A stretch of DNA of 64,000 nt, taken from contig CM056558.1 in the NCBI GenBank assembly GCA_029721515.1, positions 15,159,240 through 15,223,239 on the forward strand. Reading direction: 5' to 3'. The notes beneath the pieces are model-generated. The model had not been told where the DNA came from. It did not search any database and saw only the letters and a list, made by a program, of their open reading frames with translations. How positions within the stretch are numbered: position 1 is the first letter of the stretch; the number at the start of each line of letters is the position of its first letter. Shown here piece by piece: positions 13,185 to 26,107 of this stretch. This DNA comes from Synanceia verrucosa. Taxonomy: Eukaryota > Chordata > Actinopteri > Perciformes > Synanceiidae. A program made the position numbers and the translations under genes.

Positions 13185-14633
13185 ATTGACCCTGATGATT
13201 ATTATGGGTAAACTGAAAATGTGACCAAATCTGCTGGGTCAAAAATATACATATAGCAACATGAATTAGCAATTTCGGTGACTTAGAAAGTTGTGTCAAT
13301 GAAATGAGCTTCATAGCATGGCCTCTTAACTTCTTGTGAGTGATCATGAGTGACTATAGCTGGTGACTTTTCTGAGGTCATTTAAATAAGGCTCATTGGA
13401 TATAAACGCCCAAAAACGCTACAATGGGAAAGTCAAAGGAGCTCAGCATGGATCTGAAAAACTGAATCATTGACTTGAACAAGTCAGGAAAGTCACTTGG
13501 AGCCATTTCAAAGCAGCTGCAGGTCCCAAGAGCAACAGTGCTAACAGTTGTTTGTAAGTATAAAGTGCATGGCACTGATTTGTCACTGCCATGATCAGGA
13601 TGAAAATGCAAGCTATCACCTGCTGCTGAGAGAAAATTGGTCAGGAGGGTGAAGAGTCAACCGAGAACCACCAAAAAGCAGATCTGCCAAGAATTATAAG
13701 CTGCTGGAACACAGGTGTCAGTGTCCACAGTCAAGCGTGTTTTGCATCGCCATGGACTGCAAGAAGGAAGCCCTTGCTCCAAAAGCAGCACCTTAAGGCT
13801 CGACTGAATTTTGCTGCTGATCACATGGACAAAGATAAGACCTTCTGCAGGAAAGTTCTGTGGTCAGACGAAACATAAATAAAGCTGTTTGGCTACAATG
13901 CCCAGCAATATGTTTGGAGGAGAAAAGGTGAGGCCTTTAACACCATGCCTACCGTCAAGCATGGTGGTAGTAGTATTATGCTGTGGGGCTGTTTTGCTGC
14001 CAATGGAACTGGTGCTTTGCAGAGAGTAAATGGGATAATGAAGAAGGAGGATTACCTTCAAATTCTTCAAGATAACCTAAACTCATCAGCCTGAAGGTTG
14101 GGTCGTGGGTGCAGTTGGCTGAGACAACGACCCCAAACACACATCAAAAGCGGTAATGGAATGGCTAAATCAGGCTAGAATTAAGGTTTTAGAATGACCT
14201 TCCCAAAGTCCTGACTTAAACCCCTTTGAGAACATGTGGACAGTGCTGAAGAAACAAGTCCATGTCCGAAAGCCAACAAATTTAACTGAACTGCACCAAT
14301 TCTGTCAAGAGGAGTGGTCAAAGATTCAACCAGAAGCTTGTAGATGGCTACCAATAGCACCTAATTGAAGTGAAAATGGACAAGGAGCATGTAAACAAAT
14401 ATTAGCATTGCTGTATGTATATTTTCGACCCAGCAGATTTGGTCACATCTTCATTTGACCCATAATAAAGTCATAAAAGAACCAAACTTCATGAATGTTT
14501 TTTGTGACAAAGAAGTATCTGTTCCAATCACTCTATCAGAGAAAAATCTGAGTTGTAGAAATAAATAGAAACTCAAGAGAGCCATGACATTATGTTCTTT
14601 ACAAGTGTATGTAAACTTTTGACCTCCACTGTA
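13185..14633 (+). mobile_element. Decayed Tc1-like DNA transposon
   Basis: The right terminus reads GTGTATGTAAACTTTTGACC and ends in CACTGTA at about 14633, typical of fish Tc1-like elements. Part of the terminal inverted repeat is paired: the block GTGACCAAATCTGCTGGGTC at about 13220 matches the complement of 14417-14440. The outermost left repeat is missing or too diverged to see. A broken transposase lies between the repeats. The element is non-autonomous today. Confidence 0.9.
13424..14366 (+). pseudogene. Tc1-like transposase pseudogene
   Basis: The reading frame begins MGKSKELSMDL and stops within 14 codons. Several frame changes and stops follow, so no functional protein can be made. 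Family marks are still readable in shifting frames: a helix-turn-helix region near 13440-13560, WSDE near 13860 (first catalytic Asp), MLWGCFAANG near 13980, a DPKHTS-type second Asp near 14132, and SPDLNPFENMW with the third acidic residue near 14210. This order is the DD34E arrangement of Tc1 transposases. Old and inactive. Confidence 0.9.
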
Positions 14634-14689
14634 GATTTCTACATATTTTTAAGTAGCAGCCAAGCAGGGAGCCATAGACAGGTTATACG

Positions 14690-15114
14690 GGAACTATTGT
14701 TAGTATAGTTTTGTGCTGGAGGTGATTATTCTGTGTTATTAGTTACTCGTATTTTGCTTTTACTCTTACACATTTCAAATGCAAGACTGGTGTATTTTTA
14801 TTTTGTTGGTACAGTATTGCTTCCTGTAGTTAAATATGGAGCCAGGACTGCGTATGAACACTGGATTTATTTTCAGCGCACAGACAGAATGGACAGCTAG
14901 CAGTAGGAGATGTAAAAAAGTGTATTGGTCTAGAATCAATGAATGGACCTTTAAGTAAATGACCCAAATACTTCCTCCATCACTGCTTGTCTTATTTTGG
15001 AAGAAAATTCCTCCTGTAGATTCACACATTGTAACCTACATACCTCTAGTCTTGCCTGGGGGTGATTTGCGGCCCATATTTAAAGTAAACAGACTCAGCA
15101 GGTCTTTCAGATAA
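14690..15114 (+). repeat. Diverged interspersed repeat, copy 2
   Basis: The end is homologous to 7980-8222: both have CTTCCTCCA...ACTGC, then a matching stretch with GATTCACA, ACATACCTC, CTTGCCT and finally CAGCAGGTCTTT. The 5' half resembles the common 'tacttttactt...cttcttccaccactg' fish repeat but carries an extra internal segment. No coding potential. Confidence 0.55.
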
Positions 15115-15454
15115 GATGTATTTTTGGAAAATTGTCTCGGGCTCCAAGACACAAGACTTACTTGTGACTTGGTCCCAACTCTGATACATACACTCATACG
15201 AAAACATGCTTAAACTCATGCAATTTTATTTGCATGCTCTGCTCATCGGTTTTTCGCTCTTGCTTGTCCCTCTCTTCACTTTAATTAAAGTACATTCCTT
15301 TCTTTATGTCGTTCATTCCCTTCCCTGATGTTGTTTTACATCTTTCTCACATCTGTTTTGCCAGGCCACTCTCTCTCTGACCTTTGCCCTCCTTATTTCT
15401 TATTTCCCATAGTGTTGATTTACAGAAGCACATTGTACTTCATACAATGCCAGC

Positions 15455-15512
15455 AGCTCTGGATAAGGGCGTCAGCTAAAGACCTGAAATGTAAATGTTA
15501 TTGTGAGTGTAA
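15455..15512 (+). repeat. LINE 3' tail remnant
   Basis: The phrase CTCTGGATAAGGGCGTCAGC followed by TAAATGTTATTG matches the tail found at the 3' ends of many fish LINE-like copies ('gctttggataaaagcgtctgctaaatg'). Only the tail is present. Confidence 0.6.
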
Positions 15513-18500
15513 TTTGATTCAGCCTGTCTAGGCCTTGTTGTTGCCCAGCTATCAGAGGTTCCTTGTTTGGAATGATGTGATCTGTATCGGTATAACTCCT
15601 TGCAGGCAAAGATGATGGGCTGTGTTTTGTTGAGATTTTGGGGCTCAATGTTAAGCTGTCCTGTATGGAATCAACAAAAGCTGATGGAAAGAATCTTTAA
15701 CCACTTCATAATAGGGTTGCAATAATAATGGTTTTAAAGATAATCAACTAATTAAATGCACAGTCCCTCATTCATTAATTTCAGTTAGTGGATAAGGCAG
15801 TCATAAAAACCTCTTCTGTCAAATGTTCATTGTATAACCAAGAGATAGAGATAAGAGATTTAACCATCAGCTCTCTTAGTTTGTGTTTAGATACATATTA
15901 GAAAACTTTCAATTTAATAGATGATATGTCAGGACAGACATCTGAACACCATCAGTGTTGAGATAAAAACTTCCCGTAACTGCCTGTAAATCTCCCCTCT
16001 GATGTTGCATAATCTTGTATCCTTGACAGTCCCCTTAGATTCGGAAGATAACTTTGAACACTATGTATGACTGTCTGTCCCTCAGCTGACTTTCCTTAGA
16101 GGAATTAAAGGTTAAGAATATAAACTTGCCTCTAACGTAAGATTCCAGATTATCCATGCTTGTTCAATGGTTGTTTGGGGCTTCATGGCTCTGTAAGCCT
16201 ATGAAAAAAAGTGTTTTTTTGGTCTGTGCATGACACATGACACAATTTTTCTACATTATGATGGCTTGATTTGGAAAAAGTGAGCAGCTGACGTATATTT
16301 TTGTACAAAATGTAATAACTGGCTGATACTACTACTTACTACTACATTATTGTGTGTTTTCAACTACTAAATGGCCAACTCTCAGACCATCCTGTTCACT
16401 ATGGTATCCCACAGGGGTTAGTTAATGGTCAACTTTATTTTGTCACCTTATCAGCTATATAGGTTATACAATGTTTGACAAAATGAACACAGAAATTACT
16501 TTACATTAAACTTTGTGTGTTCACTTCTCACAGCTCATCCTCTTGTGGTTGTCCCAGAGGAAGGGCTATCCTGGGTTCTGACGTCAGGCTTCATGGTTAA
16601 GTAAAACAAATACTAATTGAGTGAGGAGCCCTGATATAAACAGAGTTGTTGTTGCTGTAAATGGAATGATTTATTCTAGATGAAGAGACAAACATGGACC
16701 AAGCTCTGCTTTATTTCTTCTTTTTGCCATAAAATATTGTGAGAAGGGAATCTTTTTATTTCAAATGCATTCTTAAAGTAATGTTTAGATATATTCATCA
16801 TGATATGATTATGTCAGTAGTATGAATTTAAAGCTGTGGTTTGTGTGACACATTTTGTGCACCAATGATTGGGTGAGCTGCCTGAAAGACTGAAGAATCT
16901 ATTTTAGAGATCAGTAGGGCGAGTGTTTTTAAGTGGGTCAGAGAGGTGGGTGTCACGAGCATCCAGTCACATTTAGGCATTCATTACAACATTACATCAT
17001 TACAGCAAATTATAAAACCTAGTGGATTTTGTAACAGAACCATAAACTGGAAATGTTGAACAAATTAAACATATACTATTTACCAACCAGTAACTTTTAC
17101 AACAGTTCCATTTAAATCAAAGCAACTTGTTTACATTGTAGTGGTGATGTTGGATGACTGAGGTGTGATAGAACTGAAGATAAATGTCACTGCTCGTCTG
17201 ATTTACTCTCTACACCTTTAACCTACCATGTCTGCTGTTATGTCATCCTGTTCTTGTTATATCTCCTAGCATCCTAACATAGCACACTTTACTTCATTTA
17301 AAGGCACATAAATTTGTGTATCTGGAGTATCTCCCAACCCACAAACTGAGAAATATGACAACCCAGATCAGAAAAAGTGATTCAATCAGCCCATTCAGAT
17401 TTTGCTTCCCTTCCGACAAGCTCATTAGAATATGTTGCTCAAGGCTTGAGGACTTCATTTGCAGAGGTGTACCATGTATTTTACAATCCAATCACAGCAG
17501 ACTGGGCTTTTTTGGGAGTTAAACAGGTATATTCAGGTAGAGTTTTTGAAAACACTTATCACTTTTCATTTTTTTAGCCTTATAATAGTAATGAATCACT
17601 TTATTGGTATTTTTAAAACACGGATGTAGCCTCAGTGAAATCACCTCGACTCTTGCTTCATTCAAAAACGGGTTGATCGTCGGTGGAGGCGAGGCAGGTG
17701 ATGCAGTTAGAGACACAGGTGAGTTGTATGGAAATGCTCGCAAATACAGTTGAACAGGGAAACAGCTACAGACACCAAAACTGTTTTTGTTGACAACATG
17801 TTTATTTCTGCTCTGAAGTTTGCCATTGAGGCTCACTTTTGAAGCCAGCCTCAAGTGGCCATTTGAAGAACTGCAGGTTTTATCACTTCAGGCTTCATTT
17901 CTCAGCTCAGGAGCTTACTGCTTGGTACTTTCGTAGTATGTGTTTGTTTTCTGACCACAAGCAGTCTTGAGATGTGGAGCCCAGGAGACATGAGCACAAA
18001 GGTGTGTTGTGCTTTTCCCTTTGGCTCATGTGGGGTGAGGTGGTGTGATGGGGAATTTGGTGGTTGCGTCCTTGACTCATGACTCAGTATTTACATGTCC
18101 ACGTGCAGCTGTGCACTGGCCTGTGTAAATGACAGTCCAGCCAAGTTTCATTAGTGTGAAGTTCCATGGAGAGGCTGTGGGAGGGTCAGTGTGCAGATAT
18201 TTCACCAGTTTAACACTGTTGACACCAGGCATTTTATGAAAACTTTACTAAAGTTGACGTTTCGCTGAAAGTTTTTGCATGTCTACTATCCTGCCGTGTG
18301 AATCGGGCCTGTCTGAACAGCAAAAATCTGCCCATGTTAATAAACATATAGGCTCAGTGACAAAATGCTGCTACTGAACCTGTCAGCTTCTTCAGTTCAG
18401 AACTGAAAGGTGAAACATCTTCAACAAACCTCAAGCAAATCCAGTTGACTCTTTTTTGCTCCTCTGATTTATCTCGACCTGGATACTGAGTCGCTTCACA

Positions 18501-19204
18501 GACAGTCATAAAAAACTTTTATGACATCTTCTCCTTTGCACTTCTTTAATTCTTGCTAAATGTAACGGTTATGTAACTATATTACTACAAAATACCGAGA
18601 CTCCATTAAGCAATTTTCACTGACCTTTGTTTTTATGTGCACTATCACAGGTGCTTTCTACCTTGTAGGAGGCATGCAGGTTATAAACTCAGCTGTGTAG
18701 CGCAATAAAGTTGGCTGGTGTGTGAAATTTAAACAGCCCATGGAGGGAGAAGAGAACAAAGAGTGAGATAAAGAAAGAGACAACAGAGGATTTAAGTGGT
18801 CCCTGTATACCCTACAGTCAAATGAGTGTTTTCTTATCATTTCTCAACCACAGACCCTATTTTTAGTCTTTGAGTGAATAGAGAACGTGTGTGTTGTGAC
18901 CTGACGCTCATCGACAGCCTCAGCATGTGAGACTAAAAACTTTGTCTGTTGTACATTTTGTCCTTTTCTGTAACCACAGGTTGCCTTGACAAGAGGAAGT
19001 AAACATCCGCTTCACTAGCTTTATCATATCCGCTGAAAAGATAGGTGTCATGAAGTGGTGATGATAGGCAGCAATTTGATTTATATCTTATCAATGGTTG
19101 TCTTTCATTTATACATATTGAGCTATCTTATATAACAGATAAATAGGTAACAGGTTTCCAGGACTTCAAATCAAAACAAAAGGCACTGTCATGAAAGAAG
19201 AGTC
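15513..19204. other. Gene-free spacer
   Basis: No exon chain or RNA gene is recognised. Reading frames are short and without motifs. At about 18385-18480 there is a minus-strand copy of the hairpin-type repeat found again at 44555-44675 (shared core GGTTTGTTGAAGA). The rest shows nothing I can name. Confidence 0.45.
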
Positions 19205-19212
19205 AGTGGCTA

Positions 19213-19790
19213 TTAGGGATGTCCCAATGGGTTACATCAATTTTAACCTTAAACATAAGAATATTCTACAATTGAATAAATCAACAAAAATAAACTACAA
19301 GACTGAAAAATCTTGCTTTTTTGTGATGCCACTAAACTAAACTAAGGTGACCAGACATCCCCAATTTCCACCCCCATTTTGAATGACCAATCCCCGGTTA
19401 AAGCTGTCCCTGAAAATGTCCCAGATTACAATGTTTTATGATTGAGAAAAAAAAATGTGTTGCAAGTTGATTCGCACAACAGTTATTACAGTAGCCAGGG
19501 AGGAAGCGTGAGTGAGCATGTTGCACACAGAAAACACTTATTGGGTAGGGTAACACTGGGTAGGAAGCAGAAAGTGTGAGGGACTTCTTTTTCTGACTTT
19601 AACAAAAAATACTGCCACACGGCCGACATCACTTCTTGCTACTTTGTTAGCACCTTAGCACAGCCGTGGTTGTGATCACCGGGCTCTGCATGCTGGATCC
19701 CAGAAGAGCTGGAATGGACTGATCCTATCAGAGTGGTGATATATGATATTGGACCGATACCCAATATCAATATTGGATTGGGACACTGCT
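19213..19790. mobile_element. Non-autonomous hAT-like DNA transposon with 8-bp target-site duplication
   Basis: The left end TTAGGGATGTCCCAAT and the right end ATTGGGACACTGCT are inverted copies sharing TGTCCCAAT. They are flanked by an identical 8-base direct repeat, AGTGGCTA, at 19205-19212 and 19791-19798. An 8-bp duplication with short inverted ends is diagnostic of hAT-superfamily insertion. The 578-bp interior has no transposase frame. The inner edge repeats CCAATATC/GATATTGG-type blocks. Confidence 0.82.
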
Positions 19791-19798
19791 AGTGGCTA

Positions 19799-21180
19799 TG
19801 GCATTATTTTTGCTCAAATAAACTAAACAAAAGTGTATAACAGTCCTATATCGGTGACCTTAAAGACTAGGTCATAAAATAGTTTAGTTAATGTTTTTGA
19901 TGCCTACACTATGAAAAAAGATCCTTGCTGACATTATTACAAATGAAACATCTGTGTTTGGGACTTCAGCCTGGGGATTGTAATCACTGGGAATCTTAAG
20001 TCTGATTCTGATTAATCGCAGCTTGTCTTATTTGTGAAAAGTGAACCTAAATGTATTTACTGTTCTCGGTGCTGGTAATACAGAGATAAGATAAATCCAC
20101 GGTCAGCAAGTTCACACAGCGCGGCAGGGGAAGGTTTGAAATAAACAGATTTGTGTGATTTGAAACATTCTGAACTAAACTGCAGGCAGATTTGTGGGTA
20201 AGTGATGACACAAGTCCAGCCCTAATAGAAACAACCCATATATCTACTCCAGGCTTCAATTTAAAGTGTCATTGTGCCAGATGGAACACATTTACATTGG
20301 CTACCGCCAATGTTGGTTATCATCAACTCTGACTGAGATAAGACTTACTGTTGGTGAGTTGACATTACTAATGTGAGTGTAAGCACAACATGGGGCTGCT
20401 TTTAGTGTGTGTCCACTGCACTTATTCACCTCTGTATGTAGGCAAACTGTTCTTTATTTTCATTAAGGGTATTTAGCTTAATGCTCTGGGTAAAATAGCA
20501 TCTAGACCAAGGATATTCAATTAAAATTCACTGGGGTCCAGTGTCAGATTGTTTTTCCCAGCAAAGGTCCAAACCTCATAAATTGTGTTATAGCATACCC
20601 CTTAAAATTTTCATATTGTATATTATATTGTATCATGTTAGTTATAAAAAAAAAAAATCTCACATACACATAAGCTGGACATTATCAGTGAGGTCTGCGG
20701 ACTCATCAGTGGCTAAAGGTATGCATGTTGCACTTTAAATAGCTGCATCAAGCTGTGCCAGTATGTCCTCTGCTAATAATTCAGATTTTCTGGTTATTGT
20801 TGTAACTGACTGTGGGATTTGCTTGATTTTTTTCACAAAACTTGTCTTTTTGGTTTCCCTCAATTAATGCAACAGCTTTCAAGCACTACAATAATGACAT
20901 GCCCTCTTTCATACCTGATGAGCATTTTATAAACAATTTGTGAATGTATGAATATTCTCTGACTGCTTACCTGGTGCTAGCAGCAGATATAAGTTTTCAC
21001 TTGTCGAGTGAAATGTTCATGGGTTCTCAACAATGCATCAAAATTACTTTGTCTGGTACATTCATCCCTGAGGTCTTACACTGGCTTTACCCCAACGTTG
21101 TTACGAAAAGGGTGAGTCAGAGGGCAAAGATCTTGATCTACCACCCTATCTTCTTTCCCACCTTCACCCATGATCGATGA
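19799..21180. other. Gene-free spacer
   Basis: No gene is recognised. The phrase TTCAATTAAAATTCACTGGG at about 20516-20535 resembles the edge of another hAT-type repeat, but I could not find a matching partner. ORFs at 20047-20259 and 20944-21180 have no family motif. Confidence 0.4.
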
Positions 21181-21224
21181 AGGCTGGTTCATGACAGAAA
21201 CAACTTAGCGGGTGGAAATGGGTT

Positions 21225-21495
21225 TTCACTGGAGGGTGGTTGCTATTCTGCTATGGAAAGGAGCCAGGGTGCCAGTGTTTCAGGCATACCCCATGGGCAA
21301 CTCCCAAGGGTGATGTTCCAGGCACAACCCAGAACTAGGTGGCGAGATTACAACTCCATGCTGGTCTGGGAACTCCTTGGTATCCCCCAGTCACAACTGG
21401 TTGGTGTGTGGTCCAGGAGGTTTGGGGTCCCCTGCTGGAGCTGTTGCCCCTGCGACACAACCCCAGATAAGTGGATGAAGAGGAGTGAGAGTGAG
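21225..21495 (+). repeat. 3' end fragment of a non-LTR retrotransposon-like repeat
   Basis: The order GATGTTCCAGGCAC, ACTCCATGCTGGTCTGGGAA, CTCCTTGGTATCCC, CTGCTGGAGCTGTTGCCCCT and GATAAGTGGATGAAGA matches a repeat family common in fish genomes, in which the tail of a reverse-transcriptase ORF is followed by 'gataagcggaagaagatgg'. The copy is diverged and coding capacity is lost. The exact LINE clade cannot be named with confidence. Confidence 0.6.
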
Positions 21496-21523
21496 TGATA
21501 CTAGTGGCATGCTAATACAATAA

Positions 21524-22214
21524 ACTAAGGCTGCCTTGTTTAGTTCGATTAAAACAAACTCAAGTTTATTTCCTCCCTTGGCTCGGCCCTTTTTGTCCGG
21601 TGTGAATACAATCACTCTAACTCTGGTGCAGACCAAACAAGCGGACCGAGACCCAGCTGAGGAGGTGGTCTCGGAGTGGTTCCCATCGTACCCTGGTGCG
21701 GTTCATTTCAGGTGTGAAAGCAGCCCGACCTCAATCTGACCCAGTTGCAAAAATCTACCTTTTTAGATTTGATGGGCTCCCATAGTTTCGTGCATTATGT
21801 CTTCTGTACAGTAAACCTGTTGTTACTGTAGCATGTTGGACACACGTGAGAGCTCTCCTTCTCAGCTGTTTTGCTGCACGTCTTCGTGCAAAATTATGAG
21901 CACAATATTGTAAAACTCATGTTGCATCAAATGGTCTTGACGCTCGAACAACACAAACGCTGTAACTCTGTAAACCAAATTGCTATAGGGATAACGAGAA
22001 CAGCACGCAAAGTCTCCATTGTTTATGTATGCCTACTTTGACTTTTGGGCTTCCTGCTTTACCTCACCCACATGTTTACTGTCCAATGGTTGAACGACCT
22101 TAGCACATGTGTTAATTCTAGCCCTGTTGCAATTAATCAGTGTGAAAGAGAACTGCACTAAAAACCGGACCAAAGCAAGTGAACTAACGGATCTTCCTGG
22201 TGTGAATATGCCCC
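21524..22214. mobile_element. Non-autonomous DNA-transposon-like repeat
   Basis: Both ends carry 'GGTGTGAATA' phrases (about 21600 and 22199). The element contains the recognisable phrases GCAGACCAAACAAGCGGACC and AAGTGAACTAACGGATCTTC of a known fish interspersed repeat. No transposase frame. Superfamily is uncertain and the ends are approximate. Confidence 0.5.
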
Positions 22215-25200
22215 AAGATGAAGAACAAGGCTACTTGCTTAAAATCAGCTTAACATTATCATTATGGTTGTATTAGCAGCCTTTTCTTTATTTTACATCT
22301 GAAGCCTCAGTGCTGAGAAAGTAACAGCAACTGGCTGTGATGTCATGACTGAGGGAGTGAGTTGTTTTCGTTCAGCTCATTCCCCCGCAGAGGATACAGT
22401 GACAGAGGTTTGTACATGTGAGCAGGGATGTTTTTGAAGAACCAGTGCAGCAACCTCAAACTAGGAAACCATACCTGACGTTGTTTTTGTCTTGGGGGAA
22501 AAAAGATCCAGTCTGTGTTTCAATTCTCTGCTCGGGTAATGGAGCAGAGAGAACTGGCTGCATTTTATATACCAAAACAAACAAGCAATCAATAAGAGAC
22601 ACACAAAGAGGAAAATAACCAGAGACACATTCTGGAATAAAAGTTGTGATGATGCATGTATGACAAAGACAGACAGACATCCTCCAATAAGTGTAATTTT
22701 ATTACTGCTATTATTATTATTATTACAACTAATAATGATTTTCAAAATGTCATTATGTAGTGTCATTATGGCGTTATCGTTTTAACACTTAATGCAGTAT
22801 GACAATATTTCAGTGGATTTCATTATATTTTCAAATCTCTACAATACTTTGACAGATTTCTAAAAGGTTATTTGTTATCCTTGCTGAAAATCTTAGCCTC
22901 ATTTTTAATTTTCCCCTCAGTGTTTTTTTTCCCTTTTGGCACGTGCTGATTTCCTCGAGTAACACACCCTCAGACTTTTGGAGAGTGGATGTGACTTTGT
23001 GGAACTGTAGCCTGTTTGCTACCTAGAGGCAGGGGGTTAAACAGAGGACAGACTCCCTCCTCCCTCGTGACCACAGCCCTGTGAACCTTCACCACCACTT
23101 TGTTTCCGTCTCCAGCTCTCCAGCACCACCTCTCCTACAGGCTCACAGCAAACTGCTACTTCAGAGGAAGTCCTGCTGGTCCTGTGTCGAAGGCCAAAAA
23201 AACAGGGTCTTCTCTCAGCTGGTGAGCATGCAGAGATCTGAGGCCAAACAACCCCTTCCTCCTCACTGCTCTGTCTCCCTCTCTCCATATACTGCTATCC
23301 CTCTCCACTGTCTCTTTGTTTTTCATCGAGGGGAAAGCCGAAACCTGTCAGATTTGTTTTTCTCCTTCTCTCTGCCTGCTTTTAAAGCCCAGGTGTTGGC
23401 GAACAGGGTGTCATCTTTCAGAAAAACATGAGGTGGTTCATCAGTTGGGGGAGGAGTAAAAGGGAGGGACAATATCACTGCTGGATTATGACAGCTCTAA
23501 TCTTTGGATGTTTTCATCTTCCAAACTGTTTGCACTGTCTGCTGCCAGACATTGTCTTCTCCTTCTTTGTTGAAGAAAATGTACATAAATCTGTGTCATT
23601 TACAATCTGGGTCTTCTCCTCTAGGGAAAGAAGGAACTCAGTGGGGAATATTTTGGGGAAACAGAGCTGGGAAAACAAATTCAACCCCTGTCTCCCATCC
23701 ACCAGAACCCAATGGGATACTCCAGATCCTCCTCCTCCTCTCTAGTCCTACAGCCAAAAGCCCAGCTGGAGAGTCATAAAGTCACTCAGCTGATTTAATC
23801 CCCAGTGCAGGTCACATAAACACACAACACTGGAAAAAGAACCAATATGAGTTGACGTAGATGTTCTGAGATGTTCTGACCATGATGAAGCTGAAGCTTC
23901 AACATGGTCCTCAGATTCGATCGAATTTTTGCACTGCTGCATTAAAAACAGCCTTTTACAGCCTTAATAAGTTGAACCTATTTGAGAACCACTGCATCAT
24001 TGAGTGGTGACAAATAAAGATGGCAGGCCAAAAGGAACACCTTACAATGCAGTTTGAATAGTAACTAATAGGACTCTTTGTAAATGTTACTGTTTTTCCA
24101 ATTATGTTATGCTGACAACCACAATCACTGTCTGGATTATGTTCACTGGCAGCATTTCTTTTGAGTGAACTAAGCGTTACGTTTAGCTGAAACATCAGAA
24201 CCTCTTGGGTTGCCGCTTGACTGCTGTCTGTGGTCAGGTTTTAGTGAACAGACTAATCATATGCAGTCTTTTCAGTTTATAAAGCCACAGAACTAAAGGA
24301 CAGACCCAAAGGTGTATTGCCTGTCTCTGATGGTACAGTAACTCAAACTACTGTCATTGGATTTTTTTTTTTTTTATGTACGCTTCCACTAACATTTCTG
24401 AAATGTTACAAAAATGTTTGTCTCTGATGTTGTTACCCATGACTGACTGTAAGTTTCCTGTCTAAACACCATTTATTCAAGTACAGTAACCTGCAGGGTG
24501 AATTTTATAGAGTTGCAACACTGCATCTGTCCTGCATTACACAGTGACCGCACCTCACTCATTTTGTTGTCCGTCAAACATACAACAGAACTTGAAGCAC
24601 ACAACTTAGAGCAACTAGGGGGGGGGGGTTATGCAAGAAGTCTCTGGTTATGCAATACTATAACACAAGACAGAATAATAATGTACTGATGGAGGAATGG
24701 GGACAATTCATAAATATACAGTATAATATATTTGGGAAGATGTAATACACATAAATAAAACAAAGTAGAAAAAAGAGGTTGTTTTTATACCTATTTTTAT
24801 TTTCTTTTTCCTCATTATGTGTTTATAAGTTTGAGTGTGTGTGATGTGATGAAAGCAAGACAGGTAGGTGATGCTATCCGTGGGGCTGAAACACGATGAG
24901 GACTCCCTTTACCTGAAACCAATGAAGTGCAGGAATGCCTCTGAAACAAAAGGACTATTATGGATCATGTCTGGTCTGCAATCAGCAAAAAACAGCAACC
25001 GAATAAAAAGACAGGCCAAGTCCTGCATAGATGGAGGAATGGAGACAAACACATAAACTTGGTGACCTGCAGTGAGAACACAAAGTGCCAGACTGATCAG
25101 TAGACTATCTGTAAGATTATCCTGTAAACAAAACCATCCATGCCAGGTCCTGTAGAGCAGCATTACTTATAGACAAACCACATATGATGAAGTGTAAGCA

Positions 25201-25450
25201 CAACACAATGAAAAAACAGACATGAAAAGCTGGTGCAGACACAAGTCAGAAGAGTCACTACTATAATCAGTGATAGGCCCCATATAAAGTGAGATCATAA
25301 ATTCATAAAATGAAAACTGAGACCTTGTACAGTACTTCTTCAGCCATGACTCAACTGAAGACAATCTTAGGTGTTGTTTCACATTATCTGATCAATAAAG
25401 CCATGTTTAGTTATTGGCCAGACATTGTTGGTACAGCACGATCTGATATC
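22215..25450. other. Gene-free spacer
   Basis: Short open frames near 23037-23780 on both strands sit in a locally GC/TC-rich segment, but they overlap each other, have no recognisable domain and no convincing chain of splice sites. There is a TTA-rich run near 22705-22725 and a G9 run near 24620. Otherwise nothing is recognised. Confidence 0.4.
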
Positions 25451-25564
25451 ACCAAGTAAGTAACAGTCCTGGACAACTACCACAATAGTCCTGGACCACG
25501 GACCCTAATCCTTACCCTAACCCTAAAAACTTTGACATTTGTCCAGGACTGTTAAGTACTTGGT
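25451..25564. mobile_element. Small hairpin element (MITE-like) with telomere-like core
   Basis: The terminal arms 25451-25476 and 25539-25564 are inverted copies of 26 bases with two mismatches (core AACAGTCCTGGACAA). A shared ATATCAC stands on both sides (about 25446-25452 and 25566-25572), consistent with a target-site duplication. The interior repeats AGTCCTGGAC and holds CCCTAA-type units (ACCCTAACCCTAAAA). No coding capacity. Confidence 0.72.
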
Positions 25565-26106
25565 AATATCACAGTTTTGATTCTATAAATTTAGTTTAAT
25601 TTTTCCATATAAAAGATCCCTCTTAAAAATGGTTTGGTTTTAAGTAATAATGCATAACGACGTGGTCTAATGTAGAAAATACTGAGGTGCAATGTATATG
25701 GGGCCACAAAGCATCAGCTGTCAAACTGAGATATCTGACATGGATAAACAAAAACATGTTAATCAAGTCATCAACACACACTGGATGCTTTGTGCGTAGA
25801 TCTGCCAGTGAGACAAACGGCCTGTACAGTTTGTCCACATTTATGAGGAAGTTGCATGCACAGATGTCACACTGAAATCTGTTGTTTAATAACTATTATT
25901 AATTGACATTAATGGTGATGGTGATCACACTATTATGCAATTACTTTAGGTAATGTAGACATATAATAAAACACTCCATAGTTACTGTAATGTGCAAAAG
26001 TTTCAATGCAAACATGTATGCATGAACAGGCATTACTGGAAGACACTTGTATAGTAGAACACAAAGAACCACAGCAACAGGATGTACAACTGCTCTTCAA
26101 ATACCA

Positions 26107-26107
<1 letters not shown>

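Noticed and set aside
20516..20740. Second hAT-like element
   Set aside because: One edge-like phrase is present, but no partner end or target-site duplication could be found.
23037..23779. Cluster of overlapping frames on both strands
   Set aside because: They overlap each other, have no domain and no consistent exon boundaries; treated as chance in TC-rich DNA.
25505..25528. Interstitial telomere tract
   Set aside because: Only a few CCCTAA-like units lie inside a hairpin element; not a telomere-derived array.
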